Below are positions 14,626-23,780 of a stretch of DNA of 43,917 bases, piece by piece (within the stretch, counting starts at the first letter, position 1; every line of letters begins with the position of its first letter). The stretch spans positions 1-43,917 of the forward strand of contig NZ_CADCSU010000123.1 of assembly GCF_902804475.1 (NCBI RefSeq). Reading direction: 5' to 3'. Source of the stretch: Flavobacterium bizetiae (lineage in GTDB: Bacteria > Bacteroidota > Bacteroidia > Flavobacteriales > Flavobacteriaceae). The notes below the pieces were generated by a model. It saw only the letters and a list, made by a program, of their open reading frames with translations, searched no databases and was not told the DNA's origin. The translations under genes and the position numbers were made by a program.

Positions 14626-15996
14626 TTATATTAGTTTAAAGTTCTTTTCGATTGCTTTGATCATTTCTCCGGCAACATCTTTGTTTGTTGCACCTTCGAT
14701 TCCTTCAAGACCAGGCGAAGAGTTTACTTCAAGTAATAAAGGCCCTTTTGAAGAACGAATAATGTCAACTCCGGCCACTTTTAAGTCCATTGCTTTTGCG
14801 GCTTTTATAGCGATCTTTTTTTCTTCGGCAGTAACTTTAATTACAGAGGCTGTTCCGCCAAGGTGAATGTTTGCTCTGAATTCTCCAGGCATTGCTTCAC
14901 GCTGAATCGCTGCAACCACTTTTCCGTCGATTACAAAACAACGAATGTCTTTTCCGTTGGCTTCTTTGATAAATTCCTGAACTAAAATATTGGCATTTAA
15001 GCTTTTAAAAGCATTGATAACACTTTCTGCAGCTTTTTTGGTTTCGGCTAAAACAACTCCTTTTCCCTGAGTTCCTTCAAGTAATTTTACGATTAAAGGC
15101 GAGCCTCCAACCATTTTAATCAAATTGTCAGTATCAAGAGGAGAGTTGGCAAAACCAGTGGTAGGAATGTCGATTCCGCTATTCAAAAGCAATTGCAGTG
15201 AATATAATTTATCTCGTGATTGAGTTATGGCTGTAGCCGAATTTAAAACGAAAACCTTCAAAGCTTCAAACTGACGTGTCAGAGCGCAACCGTAAAAAGT
15301 AATGCTTGGTCGGATTCTTGGAATAATAGCATCAAATTGATTTAATATTTTTCCGCCACGATAATGAATTTCCGGAGTTTTAGCATCCAGTTTCATGTAG
15401 CATTCCTTGATGTTTAGAAAGTGCATTTCATGACCGCGCATTTCGCCGGCTTCCATGATTCTTTTATTGCTGTACAATTCAGGATTACTGGCCAAAAGCC
15501 CAATTCGTAAACCAGAAGTTGCTTTTTCTGAGTTTTGGTATAATTCTTTTAAAGCTTCGGTTGTAGGCTGGCCTAACATGTACTTTTCCTCCGGATCAAC
15601 CAGTACACGTCCGCTCATGGCTTCACGGCCTAGTAGCATACGGAAACCCATTGAATCCCTGTTGGTCAAAGTCATTTCTATTGGCCATTTGATATCGCCA
15701 AGTTTTATTTGAGTCTGAATCACATAGCGGTGTTCTCTAAAACCACTTGAGCTTTTTACAATTCTTTTGTCAACCAACGGAGCTTCACAATGAATGATGG
15801 TTTTAATATTATTCTGAATTGGATTAATATCAAATTTCACCCAATTGGCATCATTTTTTATAAAAGGAGCTATGTTTATGGCGTGCATTGCCGAAGTTTT
15901 GGCACCGGAATCCACACGAGCTTTGATTGTTGGGATTCCTAGTTCTGGAAATGAGCACCATTCTTCGCTACCTAAAATGACTTTGTTTTGAAGCAT
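14626..15996 (-). CDS. RimB-like (retropepsin-fold) protein fused to a RimK-like ATP-grasp ligase
   Basis: 456 aa in two domains. Residues 1-140 match the RimB / 'ATP-dependent Zn protease' family, with the aspartyl-protease-like loop Asp29-Ser-Gly in KARVDSGAKTSAMHA and the LLGREAMSGRVLVDP segment. From about 163 (LRIGLLASNPELYS) to the end it is a RimK-type ATP-grasp ligase: VVKLLEGTQGKGVVLAE-type ATP loop, ILVQEFIKEANGKDIRCFVI and LLEVNSSPGLEGIE with the metal-binding Glu-Asn. RimK adds glutamates to the C-terminus of ribosomal protein S6 in E. coli, and RimB modulates it. Here both are in one chain. The target in this organism is unknown. Cytoplasmic. Confidence 0.88.
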   Translation of the reverse strand: MLQNKVILGSEEWCSFPELGIPTIKARVDSGAKTSAMHAINIAPFIKNDANWVKFDINPIQNNIKTIIHCEAPLVDKRIVKSSSGFREHRYVIQTQIKLGDIKWPIEMTLTNRDSMGFRMLLGREAMSGRVLVDPEEKYMLGQPTTEALKELYQNSEKATSGLRIGLLASNPELYSNKRIMEAGEMRGHEMHFLNIKECYMKLDAKTPEIHYRGGKILNQFDAIIPRIRPSITFYGCALTRQFEALKVFVLNSATAITQSRDKLYSLQLLLNSGIDIPTTGFANSPLDTDNLIKMVGGSPLIVKLLEGTQGKGVVLAETKKAAESVINAFKSLNANILVQEFIKEANGKDIRCFVIDGKVVAAIQREAMPGEFRANIHLGGTASVIKVTAEEKKIAIKAAKAMDLKVAGVDIIRSSKGPLLLEVNSSPGLEGIEGATNKDVAGEMIKAIEKNFKLI

Positions 15997-16080
15997 ACGT
16001 TATTATTTGTTTTTATAGAGATTAATAGCCAAAAATAGCTATTTGCTTTTACTAAAGATACTAATTTATCTAAAAAAAAT

Positions 16081-16109
16081 ACCCGTTATGTTATGAAAAC
16101 GTAACGGGT
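16081..16109 (-). terminator. Terminator after clpC
   Basis: The arms ACCCGTTA (16081-16088) and TAACGGGT (16102-16109) are perfect complements. On the minus strand the hairpin is followed by ATTTTTTTTAG. It lies 31 nt beyond the clpC stop. Confidence 0.85.
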
Positions 16110-16139
16110 TTGTTATTTCTGTTATAAAACTTAACTAAT

Positions 16140-18686
16140 TTATTGATTAGTTGGCTCTTCGGCTTTATGTATTTCTACTGATAACTCTTGAGAATCATCT
16201 TTCAAATCCATCAGGATTTCATCACCTGAATGTATTTTTGAAGTGATAATCTCTTCAGCCAATAAATCTTCAACATATTTCTGAATTGCTCTTTTTAGAG
16301 GTCTGGCTCCAAATTGTCTGTCAAAGCCTTTTTCTGCAATAAATGCTTTTGCTTTGTCAGTAAGATTTAATTTGTATCCTAATTCAGCAATACGAGAATA
16401 TAGTTTTGTAAGTTCGATTTCGATAATCAAATCAATATCACCTTTTTCTAATGCATTAAATACGATTACGTCATCAATTCTGTTTAAGAATTCCGGTGCA
16501 AAAGTTTTCTTTAATGCATTTTCGATAATGCTCTTAGAGTTTTCATCGGCCTGAGCTACTTTCGCAGCAGTTCCGAATCCTACACCTTGTCCGAAATCTT
16601 TCAACTGACGTGCTCCAACATTCGATGTCATGATAATGATAGTGTTTTTAAAGTCGATTTTGCGACCTAAACTATCTGTTAAATATCCGTCATCTAAAAC
16701 CTGAAGCATCATATTAAACACATCCGGATGCGCTTTCTCGATTTCGTCTAAAAGTACCACACAATATGGTTTTCTGCGAACTTTTTCAGTAAGCTGACCA
16801 CCTTCTTCGTAACCAACGTATCCCGGAGGCGCTCCAACTAAACGGGAGATAGCAAATTTTTCCATGTATTCGCTCATGTCGATACGAACTAACGCATCTT
16901 CAGAATCGAATAATTCTTTTGCTAAAACTTTTGCTAATTGGGTTTTACCAACTCCAGTCTGACCTAAGAAAATGAACGAACCAATTGGTTTGTTAGGATC
17001 TTTAAGTCCGGCTCTGTTACGCTGAATAGAACGTGCAATTTTTAAAACTGCTTCGTTTTGACCAATTACTTTATTCTGAATCAATTCAGGTAATTTAGCC
17101 AGTTTGTTGCTTTCTGTTTGTGCAATTCTGTTTACAGGAATTCCGGTCATCATAGATACAACATCAGCTACATTATCTTCTGTAACTTCAATTCTGTTGT
17201 TTTTAGAATCTTCTTCCCATTGTTCTTGTGCAACGGCAAGATCTTTTTCAATGCGTTTTTCATCATCGCGAAGTTTGGCAGCCTCTTCGTATTTTTGTTT
17301 TTTGACTACCATGTTTTTCATTTCACGAACTTCTTCTAACTGACGCTCTAAATCCAAAATTTGTTTCGGAACATCAATGTTAGTAATGTGTACGCGAGAA
17401 CCCGCTTCGTCAAGAGCATCAATAGCTTTGTCTGGTAAGAAACGCTCAGACATATATCTGTTTGTTAATTTAACACAAGCCTCAATAGCTTCCTGAGTAT
17501 AGGTTACATTGTGGTGATCTTCGTATTTGTCTTTAATGTTGTTCAAAATCGCAATAGTTTCCTCAACAGATGTTGGCTCTACAATTACTTTCTGGAAACG
17601 TCTTTCAAGTGCACCATCTTTCTCGATATATTGTCTGTACTCATCAAGAGTAGTAGCACCAATACATTGAATTTCTCCTCTTGCCAATGCAGGTTTAAAC
17701 ATGTTCGAAGCATCAAGAGATCCTGTTGCTCCGCCAGCGCCTACAATAGTATGAATTTCGTCAATGAAAAGGATGATATCGTCATTTTTCTCCAGCTCGT
17801 TCATTACGGCTTTCATTCTCTCTTCAAACTGACCGCGGTATTTTGTTCCTGCTACTAAACTGGCAAGATCAAGTGTAACCACACGTTTGTTGAAAAGAAT
17901 ACGAGATACTTTCTTTTGGATGATGCGTAGTGCAAGTCCTTCTGCAATAGCAGATTTACCAACTCCAGGTTCTCCAATTAAAAGTGGGTTGTTCTTTTTT
18001 CTACGGCTTAGAATTTGAGAAACACGTTCGATTTCTTTCTCGCGTCCTACAACCGGATCTAGTTTTCCTTCCTCTGCCATTTCTGTTAAATCTCTCCCAA
18101 AATTATCTAAAACCGGAGTCTTAGATTTTTTGTTTGACTTATTGGCTGGATTATTGAAACTACTTTCTTTAAGACTGTCATCTTGTCCTGAATCGTCATT
18201 ATACGATTCGTTTCTTGGCAAGTTTTCTAAGAATTCTTCTTCGTTTGGAGTCATATTTAAATATTGTTCTTTAGCTATGTCATAATCTATTTTTAGTTTA
18301 TTCAATAGCTTGGTTGTTGGATCGTTTTCGTTTCGTAAGATACACAATAGCAAGTGCGCCGTGCTAATAGACGAGCTCTGAAATACTTTAGCTTCAAGAA
18401 AGGTTGTCTTCAGTGCTCTTTCCGCCTGACGCGTAAGATGAAGATTTTTCTTCTCTGCATTTACTTCAACGCTTTGATTGGCTGGGCTCAGTATTTCTAC
18501 CTTCCTGCGTAAATGATCTAGATCGACTGCAAGGTTATTAAGAATATGAATAGCTTTTCCGTTTCCATCCCTTAAAATGCCTAGCATTAGATGTTCAGTA
18601 CCAATAAAGTCGTGGCCCAAACGTAAGGCTTCCTCTTTACTGTAGGTAATAACATCTTTTACTCTTGGTGAAAAATTATCATCCAT
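16140..18686 (-). CDS. clpC: ATP-dependent Clp protease ATP-binding subunit ClpC
   Basis: Hexameric AAA+ unfoldase that feeds proteins to ClpP in the cytoplasm. 848 aa, normal for ClpC. Two N-terminal Clp repeats (about 1-145) are followed by a low-complexity linker (about 150-195). AAA-1 has Walker A GEPGVGKS (238-245) and DEIHTIVGAGGA. A UVR-like coiled coil (about 455-490, KKQKYEEAAKLRDDEKRIEK) sets it apart from ClpA and ClpB. AAA-2 has Walker A GQTGVGKT near 575 and the ClpP-contact loop GQGVGFG. It is a single-gene unit, divergent from gyrA, with a promoter at 18705-18735 and a terminator at 16081. Confidence 0.96.
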   Translation of the reverse strand: MDDNFSPRVKDVITYSKEEALRLGHDFIGTEHLMLGILRDGNGKAIHILNNLAVDLDHLRRKVEILSPANQSVEVNAEKKNLHLTRQAERALKTTFLEAKVFQSSSISTAHLLLCILRNENDPTTKLLNKLKIDYDIAKEQYLNMTPNEEEFLENLPRNESYNDDSGQDDSLKESSFNNPANKSNKKSKTPVLDNFGRDLTEMAEEGKLDPVVGREKEIERVSQILSRRKKNNPLLIGEPGVGKSAIAEGLALRIIQKKVSRILFNKRVVTLDLASLVAGTKYRGQFEERMKAVMNELEKNDDIILFIDEIHTIVGAGGATGSLDASNMFKPALARGEIQCIGATTLDEYRQYIEKDGALERRFQKVIVEPTSVEETIAILNNIKDKYEDHHNVTYTQEAIEACVKLTNRYMSERFLPDKAIDALDEAGSRVHITNIDVPKQILDLERQLEEVREMKNMVVKKQKYEEAAKLRDDEKRIEKDLAVAQEQWEEDSKNNRIEVTEDNVADVVSMMTGIPVNRIAQTESNKLAKLPELIQNKVIGQNEAVLKIARSIQRNRAGLKDPNKPIGSFIFLGQTGVGKTQLAKVLAKELFDSEDALVRIDMSEYMEKFAISRLVGAPPGYVGYEEGGQLTEKVRRKPYCVVLLDEIEKAHPDVFNMMLQVLDDGYLTDSLGRKIDFKNTIIIMTSNVGARQLKDFGQGVGFGTAAKVAQADENSKSIIENALKKTFAPEFLNRIDDVIVFNALEKGDIDLIIEIELTKLYSRIAELGYKLNLTDKAKAFIAEKGFDRQFGARPLKRAIQKYVEDLLAEEIITSKIHSGDEILMDLKDDSQELSVEIHKAEEPTNQ

Positions 18687-18704
18687 AATATATAATTGGT
18701 ATTG

Positions 18705-18735
18705 TAAATTTAGTGAATTAGTGTTTGAAAAACAA
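18705..18735 (-). promoter_or_regulatory. Candidate clpC promoter
   Basis: Minus strand: TTG (18733-18735), 20-nt spacer, TAAATTTA (18705-18712; one mismatch to TAnnTTTG at the last base), 18 nt before the ATG. The spacing fits the Bacteroidota -33/-7 arrangement. Confidence 0.45.
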
Positions 18736-18944
18736 AAACCATACCCTTAAGGAACTCCTGACAGCTAAGAGACAAAAAAAATAGCAATAAAAGCGTTAAA
18801 ATGTGCTTAATTTATTAACTAAAAGCGAAAATAAAGTTGTTAATAAATCATTGAAATAAGTGTAAGGAAATAGCTGAAAAAATTCCAAAAAAACGTATCT
18901 TGGCACGCTTTGAAACTAATATAATTATTTAAACATAACAACTT

Positions 18945-21584
18945 ATGTCTGAAGGAGAAAAGTTAATTCCTATTAACATTGAAGATGAAATGAAATCTGC
19001 TTACATCGATTATTCGATGTCAGTAATTGTATCGAGAGCGCTTCCTGATGTTAGAGATGGCTTGAAACCAGTGCATCGAAGAGTTCTTTACGGAATGTAT
19101 GATTTAGGTGTAACTTCAAGATCTGCCCACAAAAAGTCTGCAAGAATCGTAGGAGAGGTTCTGGGTAAGTATCACCCACACGGGGATACTTCTGTTTATG
19201 ATGCAATGGTTCGTATGGCTCAGGAATGGAGTATGCGTTATTTATTAGTGGATGGTCAGGGTAACTTTGGGTCTGTTGATGGTGACAGTCCTGCAGCAAT
19301 GCGTTATACTGAGGCCAGAATGCGCAAAATATCTGAAGATATTATGGCGGATATCGAAAAAGAAACAGTTGATTTTCAATTGAACTTTGATGATACTTTA
19401 TATGAGCCAAAAGTAATGCCTACAAGAGTTCCTACTTTATTAGTAAACGGAGCAACAGGTATTGCAGTTGGTATGGCGACAAATATGCCTCCACACAATT
19501 TAACTGAAGTTATCAACGGTACATTAGCGTATCTTGATAATAACGATATTGAAGTTGACGAATTAATGACACATATTAAAGCTCCGGATTTTCCAACCGG
19601 TGGTGTGATATATGGTTATGAAGGAGTTCGTGAAGCTTTTAAAACCGGTAGAGGACGTATTGTAATGCGTGCTAAAGTTGGTTTTGAAGAAGTTGACGGA
19701 AGAGAATGTATCATCGTAACGGAGATTCCGTATCAGGTGAACAAAGCTGAAATGATCAAACGTACGGCTGATTTGGTTAACGACAAAAAAATTGAAGGTA
19801 TTGCAAATATTCGTGACGAATCAGATAGAAACGGTATGCGTATCGTTTATATCCTGAAACGTGATGCTACGCCAAACGTAGTATTGAATACCTTATATAA
19901 ATTTACATCATTACAATCTTCTTTTAGTGTAAACAATATTGCATTAGTAAAAGGTCGCCCGCAAATGTTGAATCTAAAAGATATGATTCACTATTTTATC
20001 GAGCACCGTCATGATGTAGTAGTTCGTAGAACTCGTTTTGAATTACGTAAAGCAGAAGAAAGAGCGCATATTTTAGAAGGATTAATTATTGCTTCTGATA
20101 ATATTGATGAAGTAATTGCAATCATTAGAGGTTCTAAAAATACTGAAGAAGCTCGTGAGAAATTAATCGAAAGATTTAATTTGTCAGATATTCAGGCTCG
20201 TGCAATTGTTGAGATGCGTTTACGTCAGTTAACAGGTCTGGAGCAAGATAAATTAAGAGCTGAGTTTGACGAATTGATGAAGTTAATCGAACATTTGAAA
20301 GCGTTATTGGCAGATGTAGATTTAAGAACAAACTTAATTAAAGAAGAGCTAGAAGAAATCCGTGAGAAATACGGAGACGAGCGTCGTTCTACTATTGAAT
20401 ATTCTGGTGGAGATGTAAGTATAGAAGATTTGATTGCTGATGAAAATGTGGTTATTACAATTTCTCACGCAGGTTATATCAAACGTACTAACCTAACAGA
20501 ATACAAAACTCAAAATAGAGGTGGAGTTGGGCAAAAAAGCGCAGGAACAAGAGATCAGGATTTCCTTGAGCATATGTTCGTTGCAACCAATCACCAATAT
20601 ATGATGTTCTTTACGCAAAAAGGAAAATGTTTCTGGATGCGTGTTTACGAAATTCCTGAAGGAAGCAAAACTGCAAAAGGTAGAGCAATTCAGAACTTAG
20701 TAAACATTGAAAGCGATGATAAAGTAAAAGCTTTCATTTGTACACAAGACTTAAAAGACAAAGATTATATCAACAGTCATAATCTTGTAATGGTAACTAA
20801 GCAAGGTCAGGTTAAGAAAACTTCTTTAGAGAAATATTCTAAACCAAGAGTAAATGGTGTTGCCGCAATTACAATTAAAGAAGGTGATGAGTTACTTGAA
20901 GCAAAATTAACTAACGGAGAAAGCCAAATTATCTTAGCTGTTAAGTCTGGTAAATTGGTTCGTTTTGAGGAAACTAAAACACGTCCGATGGGAAGAACAG
21001 CTTCTGGAGTTCGTGGAATTACCTTAAAAGACGATACTGATGAAGTAATTGGTATGGTTACAGTTGATAAAGAAAATGTAAACGATACACAGATTTTAGT
21101 TGTAACTGAAAACGGATACGGTAAACGTACTAAATTAGTTGATGACGATGGAGAGGATGTTTACAGAATCACAAACCGTGGAGGTAAAGGTGTTAAAACA
21201 CTTAATATCACAGAGAAAACCGGAAAATTAATTTCTATTAGCAACGTAACTGATGCTGATGATTTAATGATCATCAATAAATCTGGATTAACAATCAGAA
21301 TGGCAATTGAAGATTTACGTGTAATGGGTCGCGCAACGCAAGGTGTTCGATTGATTAACTTAAAAGGTAAAGATTCTATCGCTGCTGTAACAAAAGTAAT
21401 GAAAGATGATGTTGCAGAAGTTGTTGTTGACGAAGACGGAAATGTTATCGAATCTGCTATCGAAAGAGTAAAACCGGATTTAGAAGTTCTTGAAGACGAA
21501 GGTCCTGTAGAAGATGACGACGACGATACTGATGAAGAAATCGAAGACGAAGATGATTCTGACGAAGAAGAATCTGAAGAATAA
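18945..21584 (+). CDS. gyrA: DNA gyrase subunit A
   Basis: Breakage-reunion subunit of gyrase, which introduces negative supercoils with GyrB. 879 aa. The catalytic Tyr121 lies in AAMRYTEARM. The quinolone-determining region is HPHGDTSVYDAMVRMAQ, with Thr82 and Asp86 in the places of E. coli Ser83 and Asp87. From about 500 the C-terminal beta-pinwheel shows six repeats with GyrA-box-like motifs (TQNRGGVGQKSAG, TNRGGKGVKTLNI). This favours gyrase over ParC. An acidic tail of about 30 residues (mostly Asp and Glu) ends the protein. The TPR gene follows 38 nt after, possibly co-transcribed. It is divergent from clpC. Confidence 0.97.
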   Translation: MSEGEKLIPINIEDEMKSAYIDYSMSVIVSRALPDVRDGLKPVHRRVLYGMYDLGVTSRSAHKKSARIVGEVLGKYHPHGDTSVYDAMVRMAQEWSMRYLLVDGQGNFGSVDGDSPAAMRYTEARMRKISEDIMADIEKETVDFQLNFDDTLYEPKVMPTRVPTLLVNGATGIAVGMATNMPPHNLTEVINGTLAYLDNNDIEVDELMTHIKAPDFPTGGVIYGYEGVREAFKTGRGRIVMRAKVGFEEVDGRECIIVTEIPYQVNKAEMIKRTADLVNDKKIEGIANIRDESDRNGMRIVYILKRDATPNVVLNTLYKFTSLQSSFSVNNIALVKGRPQMLNLKDMIHYFIEHRHDVVVRRTRFELRKAEERAHILEGLIIASDNIDEVIAIIRGSKNTEEAREKLIERFNLSDIQARAIVEMRLRQLTGLEQDKLRAEFDELMKLIEHLKALLADVDLRTNLIKEELEEIREKYGDERRSTIEYSGGDVSIEDLIADENVVITISHAGYIKRTNLTEYKTQNRGGVGQKSAGTRDQDFLEHMFVATNHQYMMFFTQKGKCFWMRVYEIPEGSKTAKGRAIQNLVNIESDDKVKAFICTQDLKDKDYINSHNLVMVTKQGQVKKTSLEKYSKPRVNGVAAITIKEGDELLEAKLTNGESQIILAVKSGKLVRFEETKTRPMGRTASGVRGITLKDDTDEVIGMVTVDKENVNDTQILVVTENGYGKRTKLVDDDGEDVYRITNRGGKGVKTLNITEKTGKLISISNVTDADDLMIINKSGLTIRMAIEDLRVMGRATQGVRLINLKGKDSIAAVTKVMKDDVAEVVVDEDGNVIESAIERVKPDLEVLEDEGPVEDDDDDTDEEIEDEDDSDEEESEE

Positions 21585-21622
21585 ATAAAACCCACTTATA
21601 ATTAAATATACAATTGAATATT

Positions 21623-22891
21623 ATGAAAAGTAAATATGTAATACTTGCGTCAGCATTATTGATTTCAGTAGCTACTTTTGCTCAAAAAGATCAGATAAAA
21701 AGTGCTGAAAAGGCTTTAAAAGGAGGAGATTCTCAGGGAGCAATTACAATCCTTAATGATGCAGAAAATATGATAGCAAATGCTAAAGATGTTGAGCAAG
21801 CTCAGTTCTACTCTGTAAAAGCAAATGCTTATTTAGATTTAGCAAACAAAAAAACAGACGAAAGTAAAAACCTTTCTCTTGCTGCTGAAAACTATAAAAA
21901 GTTAATTGATGTTGAAAAAGCTTCAGGAAAATTAAAATATTCTACTCAGGCTGCAGCTTCTATCACTGAAATCAAAGGAAAGTTGATTAACTCAGCTATC
22001 GCAGATTCTCAGGCTGGTAAAAATGTTGAAGGAGCAAAAAAATTATATGATGCTTATTTGTTAGAGAAAAAAGATACAATCAATTTGTATTATGCAGCTT
22101 CAACAGCAGTAAATGCTCAGGATTTTGATCTTGCATTGCCAATGTACGAAGAGTTAAAACAATTAAACTACTCAGGAAAAGGAACTAGCTATTTAGCAGT
22201 TAATAAAATTTCTGGTAATGAGGATGTTTTTAACAGTGCAAAAGACAGAGATTTAGCTGTAAAATTAGGAACTCACGAAAAACCTAAAACAGAAGCTATT
22301 CCTTCTAAAAGAGGAGAGATCTACAAAAACTTAGCTTTAATTTTAGTTCAAAAAGGACGTAGTGAAGATGCTAAAAAAGCAATCGCTGATGCAAGAAAAG
22401 CAAATCCGGAAGATACTTCTTTGATTCTTACTGAAGCTAACTTATACTTAGAGTCTAAAGATTTTGAAACTTACAAAAAATTAGTTGGTGAAGCTTTAGA
22501 AAAAGAACCAAACAATGCCGATTTAGTATTTAACCTTGGAGTTCTTAGTGCTAATGCAAAAAATAATGCAGATGCTGAGAAATACTATTTAAAAGCGTTA
22601 GAAATCAATCCAAATTACACAAATGCTTATCTTAACCTTGCAGCTTTAAAATTAGAAGCTGAAAAGCCAATTATTGATGAGATGAACAAATTGGGTACTT
22701 CTGCAAAAGATATGAAACGTTACGATGTGTTGAAAGCACAAAGAGAAAACGTTTTTAGAGGAGTTATTCCTTACCTTAAAAAAGCAAATGAGTTAGATCC
22801 TAAAAACGAAGATGTTTCTAAAACATTATTAGGAGTTTACAAAGCTTTAGAAATGACTGCTGAGGCAAAAGCATTAAAAGCTACAATGTAA
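21623..22891 (+). CDS. Exported tetratricopeptide-repeat protein
   Basis: 422 aa from the ATG at 21623; an upstream in-frame TTG at 21614 is a poor alternative because the signal peptide starts MKSKYVILASALLISVATFA (1-20), followed by QKD. The mature part is helical with TPR-like units, clearest at about 275-345 (NPEDTSLILTEANLYLESKD and NNADAEKYYLKALEINPNYT). It is probably periplasmic or attached to an envelope complex, acting as a protein-binding scaffold. It lies 38 nt behind gyrA, an arrangement I recall from other Flavobacteriia. Specific partner unknown. Confidence 0.85.
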   Translation: MKSKYVILASALLISVATFAQKDQIKSAEKALKGGDSQGAITILNDAENMIANAKDVEQAQFYSVKANAYLDLANKKTDESKNLSLAAENYKKLIDVEKASGKLKYSTQAAASITEIKGKLINSAIADSQAGKNVEGAKKLYDAYLLEKKDTINLYYAASTAVNAQDFDLALPMYEELKQLNYSGKGTSYLAVNKISGNEDVFNSAKDRDLAVKLGTHEKPKTEAIPSKRGEIYKNLALILVQKGRSEDAKKAIADARKANPEDTSLILTEANLYLESKDFETYKKLVGEALEKEPNNADLVFNLGVLSANAKNNADAEKYYLKALEINPNYTNAYLNLAALKLEAEKPIIDEMNKLGTSAKDMKRYDVLKAQRENVFRGVIPYLKKANELDPKNEDVSKTLLGVYKALEMTAEAKALKATM

Positions 22892-22914
22892 TTCTAAAAA
22901 AAAGCTTATTACAT

Positions 22915-22950
22915 AAAAAAAGATCCCGTTGCAAAACGGGATCTTTTTTT
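22915..22950. terminator. Bidirectional terminator
   Basis: AGATCCCGTT (22921-22930) and AACGGGATCT (22935-22944) with tetraloop GCAA, flanked by six A's and by T's so the stem extends to 16 bp. It ends both the TPR gene (plus) and the OsmC gene (minus). Confidence 0.95.
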
Positions 22951-22965
22951 TATGCCTGAAAATAA

Positions 22966-23385
22966 TTAGCTAACTAGTTCAACAGACAATGTAATTGTTG
23001 TGTTTAAAAGTTTTGAAATCGGGCAGATTTCTTTTGCTTTGTTTGCTGTCTTTTCAAATTCTTCAGCTGAAATATTAGGAACTTTACCTTTTAAATCTAA
23101 ATGAATTAAAGTTATAGATCCGTTTTCAAAAGTAACTGTCGCTTCTGTATTTAAATCATCTGCAGTAAAACCTCCTTCGTTAAGTAAAAAACTTAATTGC
23201 ATCGTAAAACAGCCAGAATGAGCTGCTGCAACTAATTCTTCAGGATTTGTTCCAACTCCGTCTGCGAATCTTGTTTTAAATGATAATTGAGCATTATCTA
23301 GTGTAGTACTTTGAGTACTGATTTTTCCTGTTCCTTCCATGCCAGTTCCTTTCCAGTTGGCATTTGCTTTTCTTGTAAATTTCAT
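22966..23385 (-). CDS. OsmC-family peroxiredoxin
   Basis: 139 aa. OsmC/Ohr proteins reduce organic hydroperoxides with two redox cysteines. Here Cys59 lies in AAAHSGCFTMQLSFLL and Cys121 in KEICPISKLL, with the usual spacing. The start MKFTRKANANWKGTGMEGTG and the GTNPEELVAAAHSGCF segment favour OsmC over Ohr. It is cytoplasmic, with no signal peptide. It has its own promoter (TATATTTG at 23456-23463) and a shared terminator at 22915. Probable role in peroxide or osmotic stress. Confidence 0.92.
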   Translation of the reverse strand: MKFTRKANANWKGTGMEGTGKISTQSTTLDNAQLSFKTRFADGVGTNPEELVAAAHSGCFTMQLSFLLNEGGFTADDLNTEATVTFENGSITLIHLDLKGKVPNISAEEFEKTANKAKEICPISKLLNTTITLSVELVS

Positions 23386-23455
23386 TTTCGTTGTTATTAG
23401 GATTAATAATTGAATTTGTTCTTTTTATTGATTATCAATAGATAATGTGGTTTAT

Positions 23456-23463
23456 CAAATATA
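23456..23463 (-). promoter_or_regulatory. -7 box of the osmC-like gene
   Basis: TATATTTG on the minus strand is an exact TAnnTTTG match, 70 nt before the ATG at 23385. No good -33 TTG is at the right distance. Confidence 0.5.
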
Positions 23464-23575
23464 ATCAATATTTTACAGAATTATTTTATGAAGTTGAATT
23501 GGAAATGTTAAGCTTAGGGTTTTAAGTTTTAGGTTGAAATGAGATTAAGTTTGGAGTGAAATAAAGGTTGTAGTG

Positions 23576-23718
23576 AATTTTACCGCAAAGCACGCAAAGA
23601 TTTTTTTATATACTAGGATTTGATAAAACGCAAAGTTCGCAAAGCTTTGTGTTTATCTAGCTTTGCGAACTTTGCGTATCCCGATAGCTATCGGGATTGT
23701 GAGCTTTGCGGTAAAATT
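23576..23718. repeat. Nested inverted-repeat element of GCAAAG words
   Basis: This 143-bp element lies in the 395-nt gap between the DUF349 and OsmC genes, which holds no gene. Outer arms AATTTTACCGCAAAG (23576-23590) and CTTTGCGGTAAAATT (23704-23718) are perfect. Inner arms at 23629-23646 and 23659-23676 (CGCAAAGTTCGCAAAGCT and its complement) are perfect 18-mers with a 12-nt loop. The palindrome ATCCCGATAGCTATCGGGAT (23678-23697) sits between inner and outer right arms. Overall it could fold into a branched hairpin. Confidence 0.85.
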
Positions 23719-23731
23719 ACCCCAACAAAAA

Positions 23732-23755
23732 AGGTGCAATGAATTTATTACACCT
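23732..23755 (-). terminator. Terminator after the DUF349 gene
   Basis: AGGTG (23732-23736) and CACCT (23751-23755), with further AAT/ATT pairing inside. On the minus strand it is followed by TTTTTTGTT. It lies 26 nt past the stop at 23781. Confidence 0.65.
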
Positions 23756-23780
23756 AATTTATTTTTTAATTGTTTAAATC

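Noticed and set aside
21161..21595. 144-codon Ser-rich frame opposite gyrA
   Set aside because: It is the antisense of the Asp/Glu-rich tail and C-terminal domain of gyrase; the poly-Ser is the complement of GAT/GAA codons.
21614..21622. Longer start (TTG) of the TPR protein after gyrA
   Set aside because: The ATG at 21623 gives a standard signal peptide; the extra three residues add nothing.
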